Position numbers and translations under genes: made by a program. From positions 1 to 33,527 of the forward strand of contig JANXEL010000092.1 in NCBI GenBank assembly GCA_025058535.1: 33,527 nucleotides of DNA, given 5' to 3'. The notes beneath the pieces were generated by a model. That model did no database searches. It was not told where the DNA came from and saw nothing but the letters and a program-made list of their open reading frames with translations. Source of the stretch: Ignisphaera sp. GTDB taxonomy: Archaea > Thermoproteota > Thermoprotei_A > Sulfolobales > Ignisphaeraceae. Of the stretch, positions 1 through 7,625 are shown piece by piece; the first letter of the stretch is position 1; each line of letters opens with the position of its first letter.

Positions 1-1
1 G

Positions 2-202
2 AAGGTAGATTTTTGGCACACAGTCACTTGGGCTGAAGATATAATGGCCAAATTCTATATGAAGGGAATAAGATACGAGCCCGTGAAACTACTTATTAAA
101 ATATTCATTTGGTATGCAAAAAGAAGAATGAGGGATCTGGAGAGGAAGTTCCTTCCAAAGTTTACTGGCAAAGAACTATCTATAAAATCTACACAAAAAT
201 AG
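2..202 (+). CDS. C-terminal end of a truncated protein, function unknown
   Basis: An open frame enters from the left edge of the window and ends with TAG at 200-202, giving the last 66 residues of a protein. The fragment is basic and aromatic-rich, starting VDFWHTVTWAEDIMAKFYMK and ending in a lysine-rich tail. It carries no motif I can assign. Codon use (AGA, ATA) fits the neighbouring genes, which supports it as coding. The start and most of the gene lie outside the window, so no function is proposed. Confidence 0.6.
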   Translation, partial: KVDFWHTVTWAEDIMAKFYMKGIRYEPVKLLIKIFIWYAKRRMRDLERKFLPKFTGKELSIKSTQK

Positions 203-312
203 TTTAATCATATGCTACTACAGTCTACCTTTTGATGACCTTAAGTATTGAAATAGTTAAGAGCCTTAGAATTAAAATTAGAAATATTGAGAGAAATTTA
301 TAGGGACAGATC

Positions 313-804
313 ATGTCTATTAAGGCCAAACTATTACTTAGCCTAGCACTCCTTAGAGAGTTTCATAATAAGGTTGAATACTATAAATCTGTTGTTAAAA
401 GAAATGTGCATATATACAAAGGGTATAAGATGCAATCTAGTGACAGTGGTAAGGTTAGAGCTATAGAGAGGGAAATAGCAGGTCTTGAAAATATTTATAG
501 ACAACTTGACAATATCAGTATTTTCCTCGAGTACATAATACTTCGCTTAGAAACACTGATTACAGCAAATAACGTCACAGTGAGTATAGCTATGATGCGG
601 GATGTAGTTAAGGTGCTTAAAAATAATACCTCAAAAACAATACCGATACTCACAACTCTTGTGGATAGACTCGATGAGCTGACGAGAACTCTAGTAAGTG
701 AGACACAGAGTAGCTTTCAGAGTAAAAATGTCGTGAATACAGCATCTCTTGAAGCTAAAAAGATTGTTGAGGAAGCAAAAAAGGTAGCTGGAGTACAGCA
801 ATAG
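313..804 (+). CDS. ESCRT-III / CdvB-like (Snf7-fold) protein
   Basis: This 163-residue, almost entirely helical protein resembles the crenarchaeal ESCRT-III family (CdvB and its paralogues), whose members polymerise on membranes in cell division and vesicle budding. The clearest part is the helix around residues 70-120, with LRLETLITANNVTVSIAMMR followed by a conserved-looking helix and LVDRLDELTRTLV; archaeal CdvB1/B2-type proteins carry a very similar LRLETL block. A short Lys/Glu-rich tail (residues 145-160) follows. It lacks an obvious C-terminal winged helix of the CdvB type, so it is more like a short paralogue. No cdvA or cdvC (Vps4) is adjacent. The ATG follows a weak GGGAC ribosome site. 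It ends 6 bp from the convergent methyltransferase gene. Family assignment is from remembered sequence features and is moderately sure. Confidence 0.7.
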   Translation: MSIKAKLLLSLALLREFHNKVEYYKSVVKRNVHIYKGYKMQSSDSGKVRAIEREIAGLENIYRQLDNISIFLEYIILRLETLITANNVTVSIAMMRDVVKVLKNNTSKTIPILTTLVDRLDELTRTLVSETQSSFQSKNVVNTASLEAKKIVEEAKKVAGVQQ

Positions 805-810
805 ATAGAG

Positions 811-1344
811 TTAAGTGTCGCTATAACCCTTTACATATAGATAAAGCCTTGCAGTCCTCATAGGTAGAGCAACTTCAATAATTTGCATAGGTTTCCATCC
901 AGGAATTTCAAAGTCTAGCGTAAGTATACGCACACCTTTCCTTAATTCTGATTCGAGCTTTGGTTTCAAGGCTCTATTAACGGATGTAAGCAAGTACATG
1001 TAGACTATTGTAGCATCTGAAATTTGTGCTTTAAAGAAGTCCTCATTAATAAACTCAATACGATTTAATACGGCCTCAGACTTTGCATTTTCCTTAGCCT
1101 TTTCAATTAGGGTTGGATTAATCTCTACGCATACTCCCTTTAATGCACCTTCTTTAACAGCTCGAATGACAACACGTCCATCTCCACAGCCAAGATCATA
1201 GAATACATCATTGTGCGTTATGTTTGCCAGTTTCATAACGATATCTAGCAATTCCTCTCTTGTTGGAACCCACGGAACTCTAGCGCCTTCATAGTAGCTT
1301 GAGGCCAAGCCTAGCACCTCTTCGTATCCCTGAAAGGGATTCAT
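811..1344 (-). CDS. aKMT-like SAM-dependent protein lysine methyltransferase
   Basis: A 177-residue Rossmann-fold methyltransferase. Motif I is DLGCGDGR at residues 50-57, with the acidic motif II (VEINP, about 71-75) after it. Before motif I is VPWVPT (about 23-28), and the second half has YLLTSVNRALKPKLESEL and an EIPGWKP segment. This combination matches the archaeal aKMT family (small broad-specificity protein lysine methyltransferases of Sulfolobales, related to FAM173/ATPSc-KMT) as I remember it. It would methylate lysines of abundant cytoplasmic proteins such as Cren7-like chromatin proteins; the substrate is inferred. The ATG is preceded on the minus strand by AGGTG about 8 nt upstream. 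An inverted repeat lies just upstream of its probable TATA element. Confidence 0.8.
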   Translation of the reverse strand: MNPFQGYEEVLGLASSYYEGARVPWVPTREELLDIVMKLANITHNDVFYDLGCGDGRVVIRAVKEGALKGVCVEINPTLIEKAKENAKSEAVLNRIEFINEDFFKAQISDATIVYMYLLTSVNRALKPKLESELRKGVRILTLDFEIPGWKPMQIIEVALPMRTARLYLYVKGYSDT

Positions 1345-1369
1345 ATTCTGATAGCACCTAAAAATTTTT

Positions 1370-1384
1370 ATGCAATGATTGCAT
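1370..1384. promoter_or_regulatory. Inverted repeat ATGCAA-TGA-TTGCAT upstream of the methyltransferase
   Basis: The 15 bases form perfect 6-bp arms around a 3-base centre. The repeat sits 26 bp upstream of the methyltransferase start, directly adjoining the A/T-rich TATA-like stretch on the minus strand (1362-1373). Position and symmetry fit an operator where a repressor would block TBP/TFB. No second copy was noticed in the window, so it may be chance. Confidence 0.3.
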
Positions 1385-1493
1385 ATATTTGAAGCACGTC
1401 CACTTTCATATGATTAATGATATCTTTAGAAGAGTACTTCACTAAAATTGAGTTATAAAAATTTGTGGTTTTATATAGGCATACTATTTGGAG

Positions 1494-2150
1494 TTAGGGT
1501 GGTGTAAGGATATATATGGTATTCTGCTTAATCCTATCCGCTTCAATTGATAGTGTATTATCATCAAGCTTCACTACATTCCAAGTAGAAGGCTTTTGCT
1601 GTATGAAATCTTCTACAGGCCTTAGAGGTAGATTTAGTTTTTCTATCCAGTAATGCATAGGGATTGCAGCTCTAGGTTTGAGATTTTCAATAGTTCTCCA
1701 CGCTCCTTTTGCATCTATAGTAAATGTTCCTCCTACTGGGATCATTAATATATCAATTGAACCTAGTTTTGCAGAGTACTCCGCATCAAGTTCGTGTCCT
1801 AGATCACCAACGTGGACAAACGATATACCGTCTACGTATAGCTTGTATACTATATTTCTTCCTCTTTTTTTCCCTTTCTCCCTATCATGATAAGCTTCTA
1901 TACCAATGAACCAGACGTCATTTATCAATTCCTTGCCTATATGCATTGAAAACACACTGGCACTGGGTTTGGCAACAATAGAATAGGCATTATGATCAAA
2001 GTGTTCATGGGTTATAAGGACGATATCGGCTGACGTTCTGGGAGGCTTTAATCCAAGACTTCTCCCATCATGGGGGTCTATAACTACCACAGTACCTTTT
2101 GATGACACTATTTCAAAGCATGCGTGTCCGTACCATCTTACTATGACCAC
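1494..2150 (-). CDS. Metallo-beta-lactamase-fold hydrolase, UPF0173 / UlaG-like
   Basis: A zinc-dependent hydrolase of the metallo-beta-lactamase superfamily, closest to the UPF0173/YtkL group related to L-ascorbate-6-phosphate lactonase UlaG. The protein opens with [10 protein letters not shown], typical of the group, then VVVIDPH and the metal motif HEHFDH at about residues 48-53. Further ligands are probably in the HVGDLGH (with GD) and MHYW segments. The longer frame begins at ATG 2189, but family members start just before [11 protein letters not shown] at 2150 preceded by GGTGG is therefore preferred (218 residues). A TATA-like element at about 2172-2181 would place transcription start at the GTG, so the message may be nearly leaderless. 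The substrate is unknown. It is divergent from UPF0147. Confidence 0.75.
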   Translation of the reverse strand: MVIVRWYGHACFEIVSSKGTVVVIDPHDGRSLGLKPPRTSADIVLITHEHFDHNAYSIVAKPSASVFSMHIGKELINDVWFIGIEAYHDREKGKKRGRNIVYKLYVDGISFVHVGDLGHELDAEYSAKLGSIDILMIPVGGTFTIDAKGAWRTIENLKPRAAIPMHYWIEKLNLPLRPVEDFIQQKPSTWNVVKLDDNTLSIEADRIKQNTIYILTPP

Positions 2151-2255
2151 TACTACCACCTGCTTACAAATTATATCTTTATTAAGCATAAAAACTTGAT
2201 AGAAAACATAATCTCTTTAACTCCTGTGAAATACAAGGTAAATGAGGGTGAAAAC

Positions 2256-2594
2256 ATGGATGCGGAGCAGCAGAGCAACACTAACAACGCTGAAGGTAGC
2301 ATGATTAAGCGTAGATTTGAATCACGATTATTGCAATACGATAATGAAGCAAAGATTAAACAGGCGTTCATGATACTCTCACGGGTTATGAACGATCCAT
2401 CGATACCTAGAAATATAAGAAGATCAGCTATGTACGCTATAAGAGCGTTAAGTGAAAAGAGCCTGTCACCGGGTGTTAGAGCTGCAAATGCTGTGAGCAT
2501 ACTCGATGAAGTTAGCCAGGATCCGAATATGCCGCTTCATGCGAGAACCCTTCTATGGAATGCTATATCAATACTCGAGACCATAAAAGATTAA
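2256..2594 (+). CDS. UPF0147 family protein
   Basis: A small conserved archaeal protein of unknown function. The 112-residue product has the hallmark helical blocks [20 protein letters not shown], then [19 protein letters not shown] and [15 protein letters not shown], which I recognise as UPF0147. A hydrophilic N-terminal extension of about 35 residues (Gln/Asn/Glu-rich) precedes the core. An upstream ATG exists at 2124, but the ATG at 2256 has a strong GAGGGTG ribosome site 4 nt upstream and a TATA-like element (GCATAAAAAC, about 2187-2196) at a suitable distance, so 2256 is the start. FAU-1 follows 36 bp downstream on the same strand, suggesting co-transcription. Confidence 0.85.
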   Translation: MDAEQQSNTNNAEGSMIKRRFESRLLQYDNEAKIKQAFMILSRVMNDPSIPRNIRRSAMYAIRALSEKSLSPGVRAANAVSILDEVSQDPNMPLHARTLLWNAISILETIKD

Positions 2595-2630
2595 AATTGA
2601 AGATCCTGCCACAATATACTACTGTGATGG

Positions 2631-4079
2631 GTGGCTGATTCAGCTATGTTATATAGAGTCAGAGGACCGTACGCTACGGCGTTAGCAAAGATGGTACTAG
2701 ATGCAGGTCACGAACTTGTTGACCTATCTAAAAAATTGGCTGAAAGAATTTCAATGCCGCAGAGAACCGAAGTACTACCTCAGGCGACAATAAAGGAAAG
2801 TGATGAAGATCCAGATGCTATAATAATAGTGGGGTACAAGGATGCTGTTGAGACCATGCTTATTGAAATAGTGACGAGGGTGCCATTTACAAATTACAGA
2901 TTTGAGGAATTAGGACCATACACAACAATAGCTGCCAAGTTAAAAGGTTTTGAAAAGGGTCAGTGTATGGCAGAAGTGATGGGGAGTAGAATTGTAATTC
3001 AAGATGTGAGTACGTGCAATGAAGGTGAAGTCACTATAGTACACATTGTGAAACCTGCACTAAAACAGGATGATAAAGCTGTGGCACTCCCTGGTGCGGC
3101 AATACTAAAGGATACGCTAGTTCTTCTAGATGATGGTGAGGGGCGCATCTATTTTAGCGAACATATAAGAGATTATGATAGAAAGGCAACGCTGACCACA
3201 ATATCAAATCAGTATACTCGACAGGGGTTCAGCATCAGATGGAGAAGCACCGCACGTTCCGCTCCATTGGAGAAGATCATTCATGAAATTGATGAGGCAG
3301 CTAATGAAGTGAAGAAGCTGAGGGGAACCAGGCCTGCGGAACCTACAATACTTTATCAGGGTGAGGCTATAGCATACATAAAACTGTCAAGGCCGTCAAA
3401 GGAGTACCTAGATGATATTAGAAGATCTATCATACCTACAACACCTTATCATCATCAGTTAAGGACGTGTGGTGTATGTGAAGAGGCCATAGATCTTCTA
3501 GACACCCTATCTATCTACATAGATAGTAAGATTATAGTTAAGGCCATTGAGAATCAGACTGTAAGGTCTATGATTAATAAAAACGTAATTTTGGAGCATA
3601 ATAGGCCAGGGGAAAAAGTTGTAGAGATAGGGCCTATGACTGTATTAGATTTAATGGAGACTGAATTCGGAACCATGATCTTAGGGAAACGTAGGATGCA
3701 GAAAAATGGCGTTTATGATGGGCTTGACATAGAAAGGAAAAGTGGGGATCTGGTCTACACATTCATACCACTGAATAACTGGTTCATTGTACATCAGTAT
3801 ACTGATGGAAAGGGCGGAGAAAAGGGAATATACATAAACATAAACACTCCTCCAGAAATATGCTATAATAAGAGCGTTATTAAGTACATAGATCTGTTTG
3901 TTGATGTTGTAGTCGTTGGAAATAGCATAAAGGTTATCGACATAAATGAGCTCGATAAAGCCTACCAAAAGGGATTGATAGACGTAGATTCTGTGTATAT
4001 GGTTGAAGAGTTGACAAAGAAAATAGTTAATTCTATAGACGTTATTCGGAAGGTTCTTGGAAGTGCTTCCCTTCGCTAG
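2631..4079 (+). CDS. fau-1: Ribonuclease FAU-1 (RNase E/G-like, DUF402)
   Basis: The 482-residue product matches the archaeal FAU-1 (AU-1) protein, an RNA-binding ribonuclease related to the S1-like part of RNase E/G and linked to 5S rRNA maturation. The N-terminal half would hold the S1-like RNA-binding region. The C-terminal DUF402 domain (about 330-450) is clear: MTVLDLMETEFG, then YTFIPLNNWFIVHQYTDGKG, GIYININTPPEI and YIDLFVDVVVVG. The start is a GTG directly after GTGATGG; the in-frame ATG at 2646 is a possible alternative. The 3' end overlaps the convergent AbrB-PhoU gene by 38 bp. UPF0147 lies immediately upstream on the same strand. Family assignment is strong; which RNAs it cuts here is not visible. 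Confidence 0.85.
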   Translation: MADSAMLYRVRGPYATALAKMVLDAGHELVDLSKKLAERISMPQRTEVLPQATIKESDEDPDAIIIVGYKDAVETMLIEIVTRVPFTNYRFEELGPYTTIAAKLKGFEKGQCMAEVMGSRIVIQDVSTCNEGEVTIVHIVKPALKQDDKAVALPGAAILKDTLVLLDDGEGRIYFSEHIRDYDRKATLTTISNQYTRQGFSIRWRSTARSAPLEKIIHEIDEAANEVKKLRGTRPAEPTILYQGEAIAYIKLSRPSKEYLDDIRRSIIPTTPYHHQLRTCGVCEEAIDLLDTLSIYIDSKIIVKAIENQTVRSMINKNVILEHNRPGEKVVEIGPMTVLDLMETEFGTMILGKRRMQKNGVYDGLDIERKSGDLVYTFIPLNNWFIVHQYTDGKGGEKGIYININTPPEICYNKSVIKYIDLFVDVVVVGNSIKVIDINELDKAYQKGLIDVDSVYMVEELTKKIVNSIDVIRKVLGSASLR

Positions 4080-5061
4080 TTGTCTCGGTGTGAGTAGCGC
4101 CAGCAGCTCTAATAGCTTTAGCAGTTGCTATTTCAGCTATTTCAGCTGCTTCATAGATAGCATTTATAGCTTCGTGGGCCATTGCAAGAACACCGTGAAT
4201 ATTTATGCACTTTTGTATTGATATTAAAATTTCCCTTGATATTTCTTCTCGTCCTAACAACACCTTCATAGCAAGATTCACGTTCGTAGTAGTAAAGGCA
4301 TTGACTGATTTGGATACGTAAGATGAAACCTTTGCAAAGATGTCTTTGAATACATTTCTACATTCAATACTATTTTGAAATGTATCTAAATTAATGTTGA
4401 GTAGTGTATTGGAGACTCTATCGAGTGAGTCTCCAATATGTTCAAGACTCTTTAGAACTATTGCATAGTCCAGAGAGTAAGGAGGATCTCTAAATGAGGT
4501 TCTCTTAATTGCTCTTATACCGAGAAAGTGAAGTCTATCAAGGTCATCGTCAAGGTGAACCACCTCACCTAATTTATCCTTATCACCGGTGTTGAAGTAA
4601 TCTATCAAGAAGTCAAACATGGTGTTTAAGGCTGATCTCATTGAAGAAATGACTTCATTCAGGTCGGTATTAGCTTCATCGACAGAGATTTTTATTTTAA
4701 ATGTTGTGCCGTCCATAGCTATAGCCCCGGGTAGACGCATAGCTATGGGATAGAAGGCCTTCCTTACAATATCGCGAACTTCTTCTACCACTATTATGTC
4801 GTATCCCTCTAGGTATCCTGCTATTATTAGCCTAGATAAAGCGTCTGGATCTTCATGTTTTATTTTTATACTGTGTATTATTCTATGCTGTGTTGCAGTA
4901 AGTGGTTTTATGAGTATATACCCAGAGCCAAGCGAGACCTCAACATTAGAACCTATTCCTAAGCCTAAAACATTTAGCCATTCCTTTGGAATAGTTATTC
5001 CAATGCTTCTCTCGCCAACCCTGATAATTTTCCTTATATTTGAGGTAACTATTGTACTCAT
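4042..5061 (-). CDS. AbrB-PhoU phosphate-uptake regulator
   Basis: A two-domain archaeal regulator. An N-terminal SpoVT/AbrB DNA-binding fold (about residues 8-55) reads RKIIRVGERSIGITIPKEWL, then LGIGSNVEVSLGSGYILIKP. PhoU-like helical bundles follow (about 100-320), with repeated acidic metal-binding-type segments such as HLDDDLDRLHFLGIRAI and LKSLEHIGDSLDRVSN. Such proteins are thought to couple phosphate status to transcription or Pst transport; no pst genes are nearby. The frame could begin at TTG 5103 or GTG 5097, but ATG 5061 has GAGTGAT just upstream. The TATA-like TTTATAAA at about 5118-5127 would place transcription start near 5097, so 5061 (339 residues) is preferred. Its 3' end overlaps FAU-1 by 38 bp. 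Confidence 0.8.
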   Translation of the reverse strand: MSTIVTSNIRKIIRVGERSIGITIPKEWLNVLGLGIGSNVEVSLGSGYILIKPLTATQHRIIHSIKIKHEDPDALSRLIIAGYLEGYDIIVVEEVRDIVRKAFYPIAMRLPGAIAMDGTTFKIKISVDEANTDLNEVISSMRSALNTMFDFLIDYFNTGDKDKLGEVVHLDDDLDRLHFLGIRAIKRTSFRDPPYSLDYAIVLKSLEHIGDSLDRVSNTLLNINLDTFQNSIECRNVFKDIFAKVSSYVSKSVNAFTTTNVNLAMKVLLGREEISREILISIQKCINIHGVLAMAHEAINAIYEAAEIAEIATAKAIRAAGATHTETTSEGKHFQEPSE

Positions 5062-5218
5062 GCTATCACTCGGAGATCTTTTTACAGTAATATTCACACT
5101 CAATATTGTTACACCGGTTTATAAATTTTATAACTATATATATGGTATATAATGTAATGAGAATGCTTTACTAAACATTTTTATTTCTGTGACTGTAATA
5201 GTTGTGGGGCGAGTATTT

Positions 5219-6502
5219 ATGATAAAGGTCATGATTGTTGTTATTGATGGTATGGGAGACACCCTAAGATATAGACCCACGTCTCTAGAGCTGGCTTCGA
5301 AGCCGGGTATGGACACTCTAGCTAAAAAATCAGTAGCGGGATGCTTCTATCCAATAGATAGCGAAACCCCTCCAGAAAGTGATGCCGCTGTATTTTCTCT
5401 ACTTGGTTATGATCCAAGGAAAGTTAGTATTGGTAGAGGTCTTTTAGAAGCACTTGGCGTTGGAATAAAGATTAAAGAAGGTTATGAAGTCGCATTTAGA
5501 GCCAATTTTGCTACGATCGAGCCTAGGAGTAGAAGAATTGTCGATAGAAGGGTGGGCAGAAGCCTAACATCAGGAGAAGCGCAAAAACTAGCTCAATCCA
5601 TTGATCAGATTGAGCTTGGAATTCACGGTGGTTACGCAAGGGTCATTGCATCTATAGGGCATAGGGCTGTTGTTGTTATAGGAAGTAGAGAGAAGTTGCT
5701 AAGTGCAGAAGTATCTAATACTGATCCAGCTTATGCTAAGGAGGGAAAACTTTCAATTGCATTAAAGAATTTTAGACCATTTGTGGATTCGTGTAAAGCT
5801 CTAGATGGTACGGAAGCAGCTAGAATTACATGCGAGCTCGTTAATGAGTTTACAAATAGAATTGTGGATATTTTGGAAAACCATCCTATAAACATTCAAC
5901 GTGCAGCAAAGGGGTTGCCTAAGGCTAACGTACTACTCCTTCGAGATGCTGAGAACCGCTACCCATCTGTAGAGCCTATAAATGCCCTTTATAACAAAAC
6001 GTTTGGTATTGTTGCAGAAATGCCGGTCGAGAAAGGCATAGGTGCAATTCTCGGCATGACCGTAGCCCCGGTGTCTCCACCTACTGGAGATCCTCAAAAG
6101 GATTATAGTGAGAGATTAGAAGCGTCATTGAAGCTCTTAGATAAAAATGATGTTGTCTACGTACATCTAAAAGGGCCTGATGAGCCGGGCCACGATGGAG
6201 AAAAGGTGAAAAAGGTTAGATTAATAGAGGCTATAGACCGTTACTTTGTACAACCACTTATAGATTGTGTAGACTTAAATAAAACTGCCATAATTATTAC
6301 ATCGGACCATGCCACGCCACCAGAATTGAGAGCTCATAGCAGCGATCCAGTACCAGTGATAGTTGCTTACAATGGCTTGAGAAAGGTCGATGGACTTGAG
6401 AAATTTACCGAGTACGAATGCTGTAGCAAAGGAGCCCTAGGAATAATTGCGAACGGCTTCGATGTTCTCAAAAAGATATTTGCAATTCTGGAGCAGGTGT
6501 AG
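5219..6502 (+). CDS. apgM: Cofactor-independent phosphoglycerate mutase, archaeal type
   Basis: Interconverts 3- and 2-phosphoglycerate in glycolysis/gluconeogenesis using two metal ions and a phosphoserine intermediate. The 427-residue product begins MIKVMIVVIDGMGD with metal ligand D10. The catalytic serine is S54 in PPESDAAVFSLLGYDP. The second metal site is visible as HLKGPDEPGHDG and ITSDHATP, followed by HSSDPVPV. Length fits the family (about 410-420). The longer frame starts at 5189, but family members begin just before the VIDGMGD strand, and ATG 5219 has a G-rich ribosome site (GGGGCGAG). It is divergent from the PhoU gene. A C/D box sRNA and then a ROK sugar kinase follow on the same strand, so this is a small glycolytic neighbourhood. 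Confidence 0.92.
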   Translation: MIKVMIVVIDGMGDTLRYRPTSLELASKPGMDTLAKKSVAGCFYPIDSETPPESDAAVFSLLGYDPRKVSIGRGLLEALGVGIKIKEGYEVAFRANFATIEPRSRRIVDRRVGRSLTSGEAQKLAQSIDQIELGIHGGYARVIASIGHRAVVVIGSREKLLSAEVSNTDPAYAKEGKLSIALKNFRPFVDSCKALDGTEAARITCELVNEFTNRIVDILENHPINIQRAAKGLPKANVLLLRDAENRYPSVEPINALYNKTFGIVAEMPVEKGIGAILGMTVAPVSPPTGDPQKDYSERLEASLKLLDKNDVVYVHLKGPDEPGHDGEKVKKVRLIEAIDRYFVQPLIDCVDLNKTAIIITSDHATPPELRAHSSDPVPVIVAYNGLRKVDGLEKFTEYECCSKGALGIIANGFDVLKKIFAILEQV

Positions 6503-6518
6503 TAGTAACTTAACTAAT

Positions 6519-6578
6519 ACGGTGTGATGATAGCACCTCCTACCTGAATTATGATGAACGGTAAGAGTGCTGAATACT
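6519..6578 (+). ncRNA. C/D box guide sRNA (2'-O-methylation guide)
   Basis: The gap between apgM and the sugar kinase carries a complete archaeal C/D sRNA layout. Box C is GTGATGA at 6524-6530, then a 13-nt guide at 6531-6543. Box D' is CTGA at 6544-6547, and three bases later box C' is ATGATGA at 6551-6557. A 12-nt guide lies at 6558-6569, and box D is CTGA at 6570-6573. All four boxes match consensus and both guides have archaeal length. Under the N+5 rule the modified base would pair with C6539 (D' guide, a target G) and G6565 (D guide, a target C). The flanking terminal stem is weak. It may be processed from the apgM transcript. Targets were not identified. Confidence 0.8.
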
Positions 6579-6597
6579 CATACTAGGAGAGAATTTA

Positions 6598-6604
6598 GAG
6601 GGTG
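6598..6604 (+). promoter_or_regulatory. Ribosome binding site deciding a TTG start
   Basis: GAGGGTG lies 6 nt before TTG 6611. The alternative start GTG 6602 is itself part of this ribosome site, so TTG 6611 is the better start for the ROK kinase. Confidence 0.6.
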
Positions 6605-6610
6605 TGCATC

Positions 6611-7615
6611 TTGAAAGGTCATGTAATAGGGGTAGATGTAGGAGCGACTTGGACGAGAATTGCGCTAGCTAACTTACATGGTGTAATTCTAGATAAATAC
6701 ATCTTCAAAACCCCTAGGGAAGGTGACAGATATACAATTGCAGAGACTATAACTATAAACATTATCCAGCGTTATAAAGATAGTATTGCTGATGTAAAAG
6801 CTGTTGGAATAGGCACAGCAGGACCTTTGGAACTATCAACAGGAATGGTAATCAATTCACCAAATATTCCTATGCGTACCTTCGAACTTGCAAGACCTAT
6901 ACAGGATGCGTTGAAGAAACCTGTTATAATGGCAAACGACTGTGTAGCCGCAGTATGGGGGGAAAAGGTGCTCGGTCTGGGAAAGGATTACAGTAATGTA
7001 GTGTATGTAACAATAAGTAGTGGAATAGGTGGTGGTATGATAGTAAATGATGCATTGCTACTGGGTAAAATGGGCAACGCTCACGAGATTGGGCATACGA
7101 TTGTTGATGTGAGTGGTAAAATGAAATGCGGATGCGGAGGGTATGGTCATTGGGAAGCGTATGCAAGTGGTGTGAATGTACCAAGATTTGCAGCAATGCT
7201 TTTGAATGAAATGAGTATAAGTGGAGATGAAAGAGCTTCACCTGTATATAGAGCATTTGTAGAGGGGACCCTATCAACAGAAATAATCTACAGTGAAGCT
7301 GCTAAAGGGGACAAACTCGCACTTAAAATTGTGGATAAGATTAATAGATACAATATTGCGGGCTTTGAAAATATTATAAATCTCTACGACCCAGAGCTAA
7401 TAACAATTGGTGGTGCAGTTGTATTAAGAAATAGAGAAATTGTATTTAAAAGAATAGTTAGTGGCATCGAAAATTCAAAAGGTGTGGTGACATCCTTACC
7501 TAAAATCGTAATTACACCGTTCGAAGATGATATCGTGCTTGTAGGAGCAATATCGCTAGCTCTGCTGCCTCCGCAAAACCTAATTAAGATGCTTAAATAC
7601 ATTCAGTACATCTGA
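6611..7615 (+). CDS. ROK family glucokinase / hexokinase
   Basis: ATP-dependent phosphorylation of glucose or related hexoses, the usual role of crenarchaeal ROK kinases. The product (334 residues) starts with the phosphate-binding loop GVDVGATWTRIALANL. It has GIGTAGPLE and INSPNIP, then the catalytic region NDCVAAVWGE and ISSGIGGGMI. The ROK signature follows as GNAHEIGHTIVD and the zinc-binding CGCGGYGHWEAYASG. A C-terminal LITIGGAV ATP-binding element is also present. Crenarchaeal homologues accept several hexoses, so glucokinase is the family-based name rather than proven specificity. The start is TTG with a strong ribosome site. The gene follows apgM and a C/D sRNA, and the DNA glycosylase begins 10 bp after it. 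Confidence 0.88.
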   Translation: MKGHVIGVDVGATWTRIALANLHGVILDKYIFKTPREGDRYTIAETITINIIQRYKDSIADVKAVGIGTAGPLELSTGMVINSPNIPMRTFELARPIQDALKKPVIMANDCVAAVWGEKVLGLGKDYSNVVYVTISSGIGGGMIVNDALLLGKMGNAHEIGHTIVDVSGKMKCGCGGYGHWEAYASGVNVPRFAAMLLNEMSISGDERASPVYRAFVEGTLSTEIIYSEAAKGDKLALKIVDKINRYNIAGFENIINLYDPELITIGGAVVLRNREIVFKRIVSGIENSKGVVTSLPKIVITPFEDDIVLVGAISLALLPPQNLIKMLKYIQYI

Positions 7616-7625
7616 ATGAAGTTGT

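Noticed and set aside
1678-1909. Two plus-strand frames inside the metallo-hydrolase gene
   Set aside because: Antisense shadows of a well-supported family gene; Phe/Pro/Ser-rich sequence with no motif or ribosome site.
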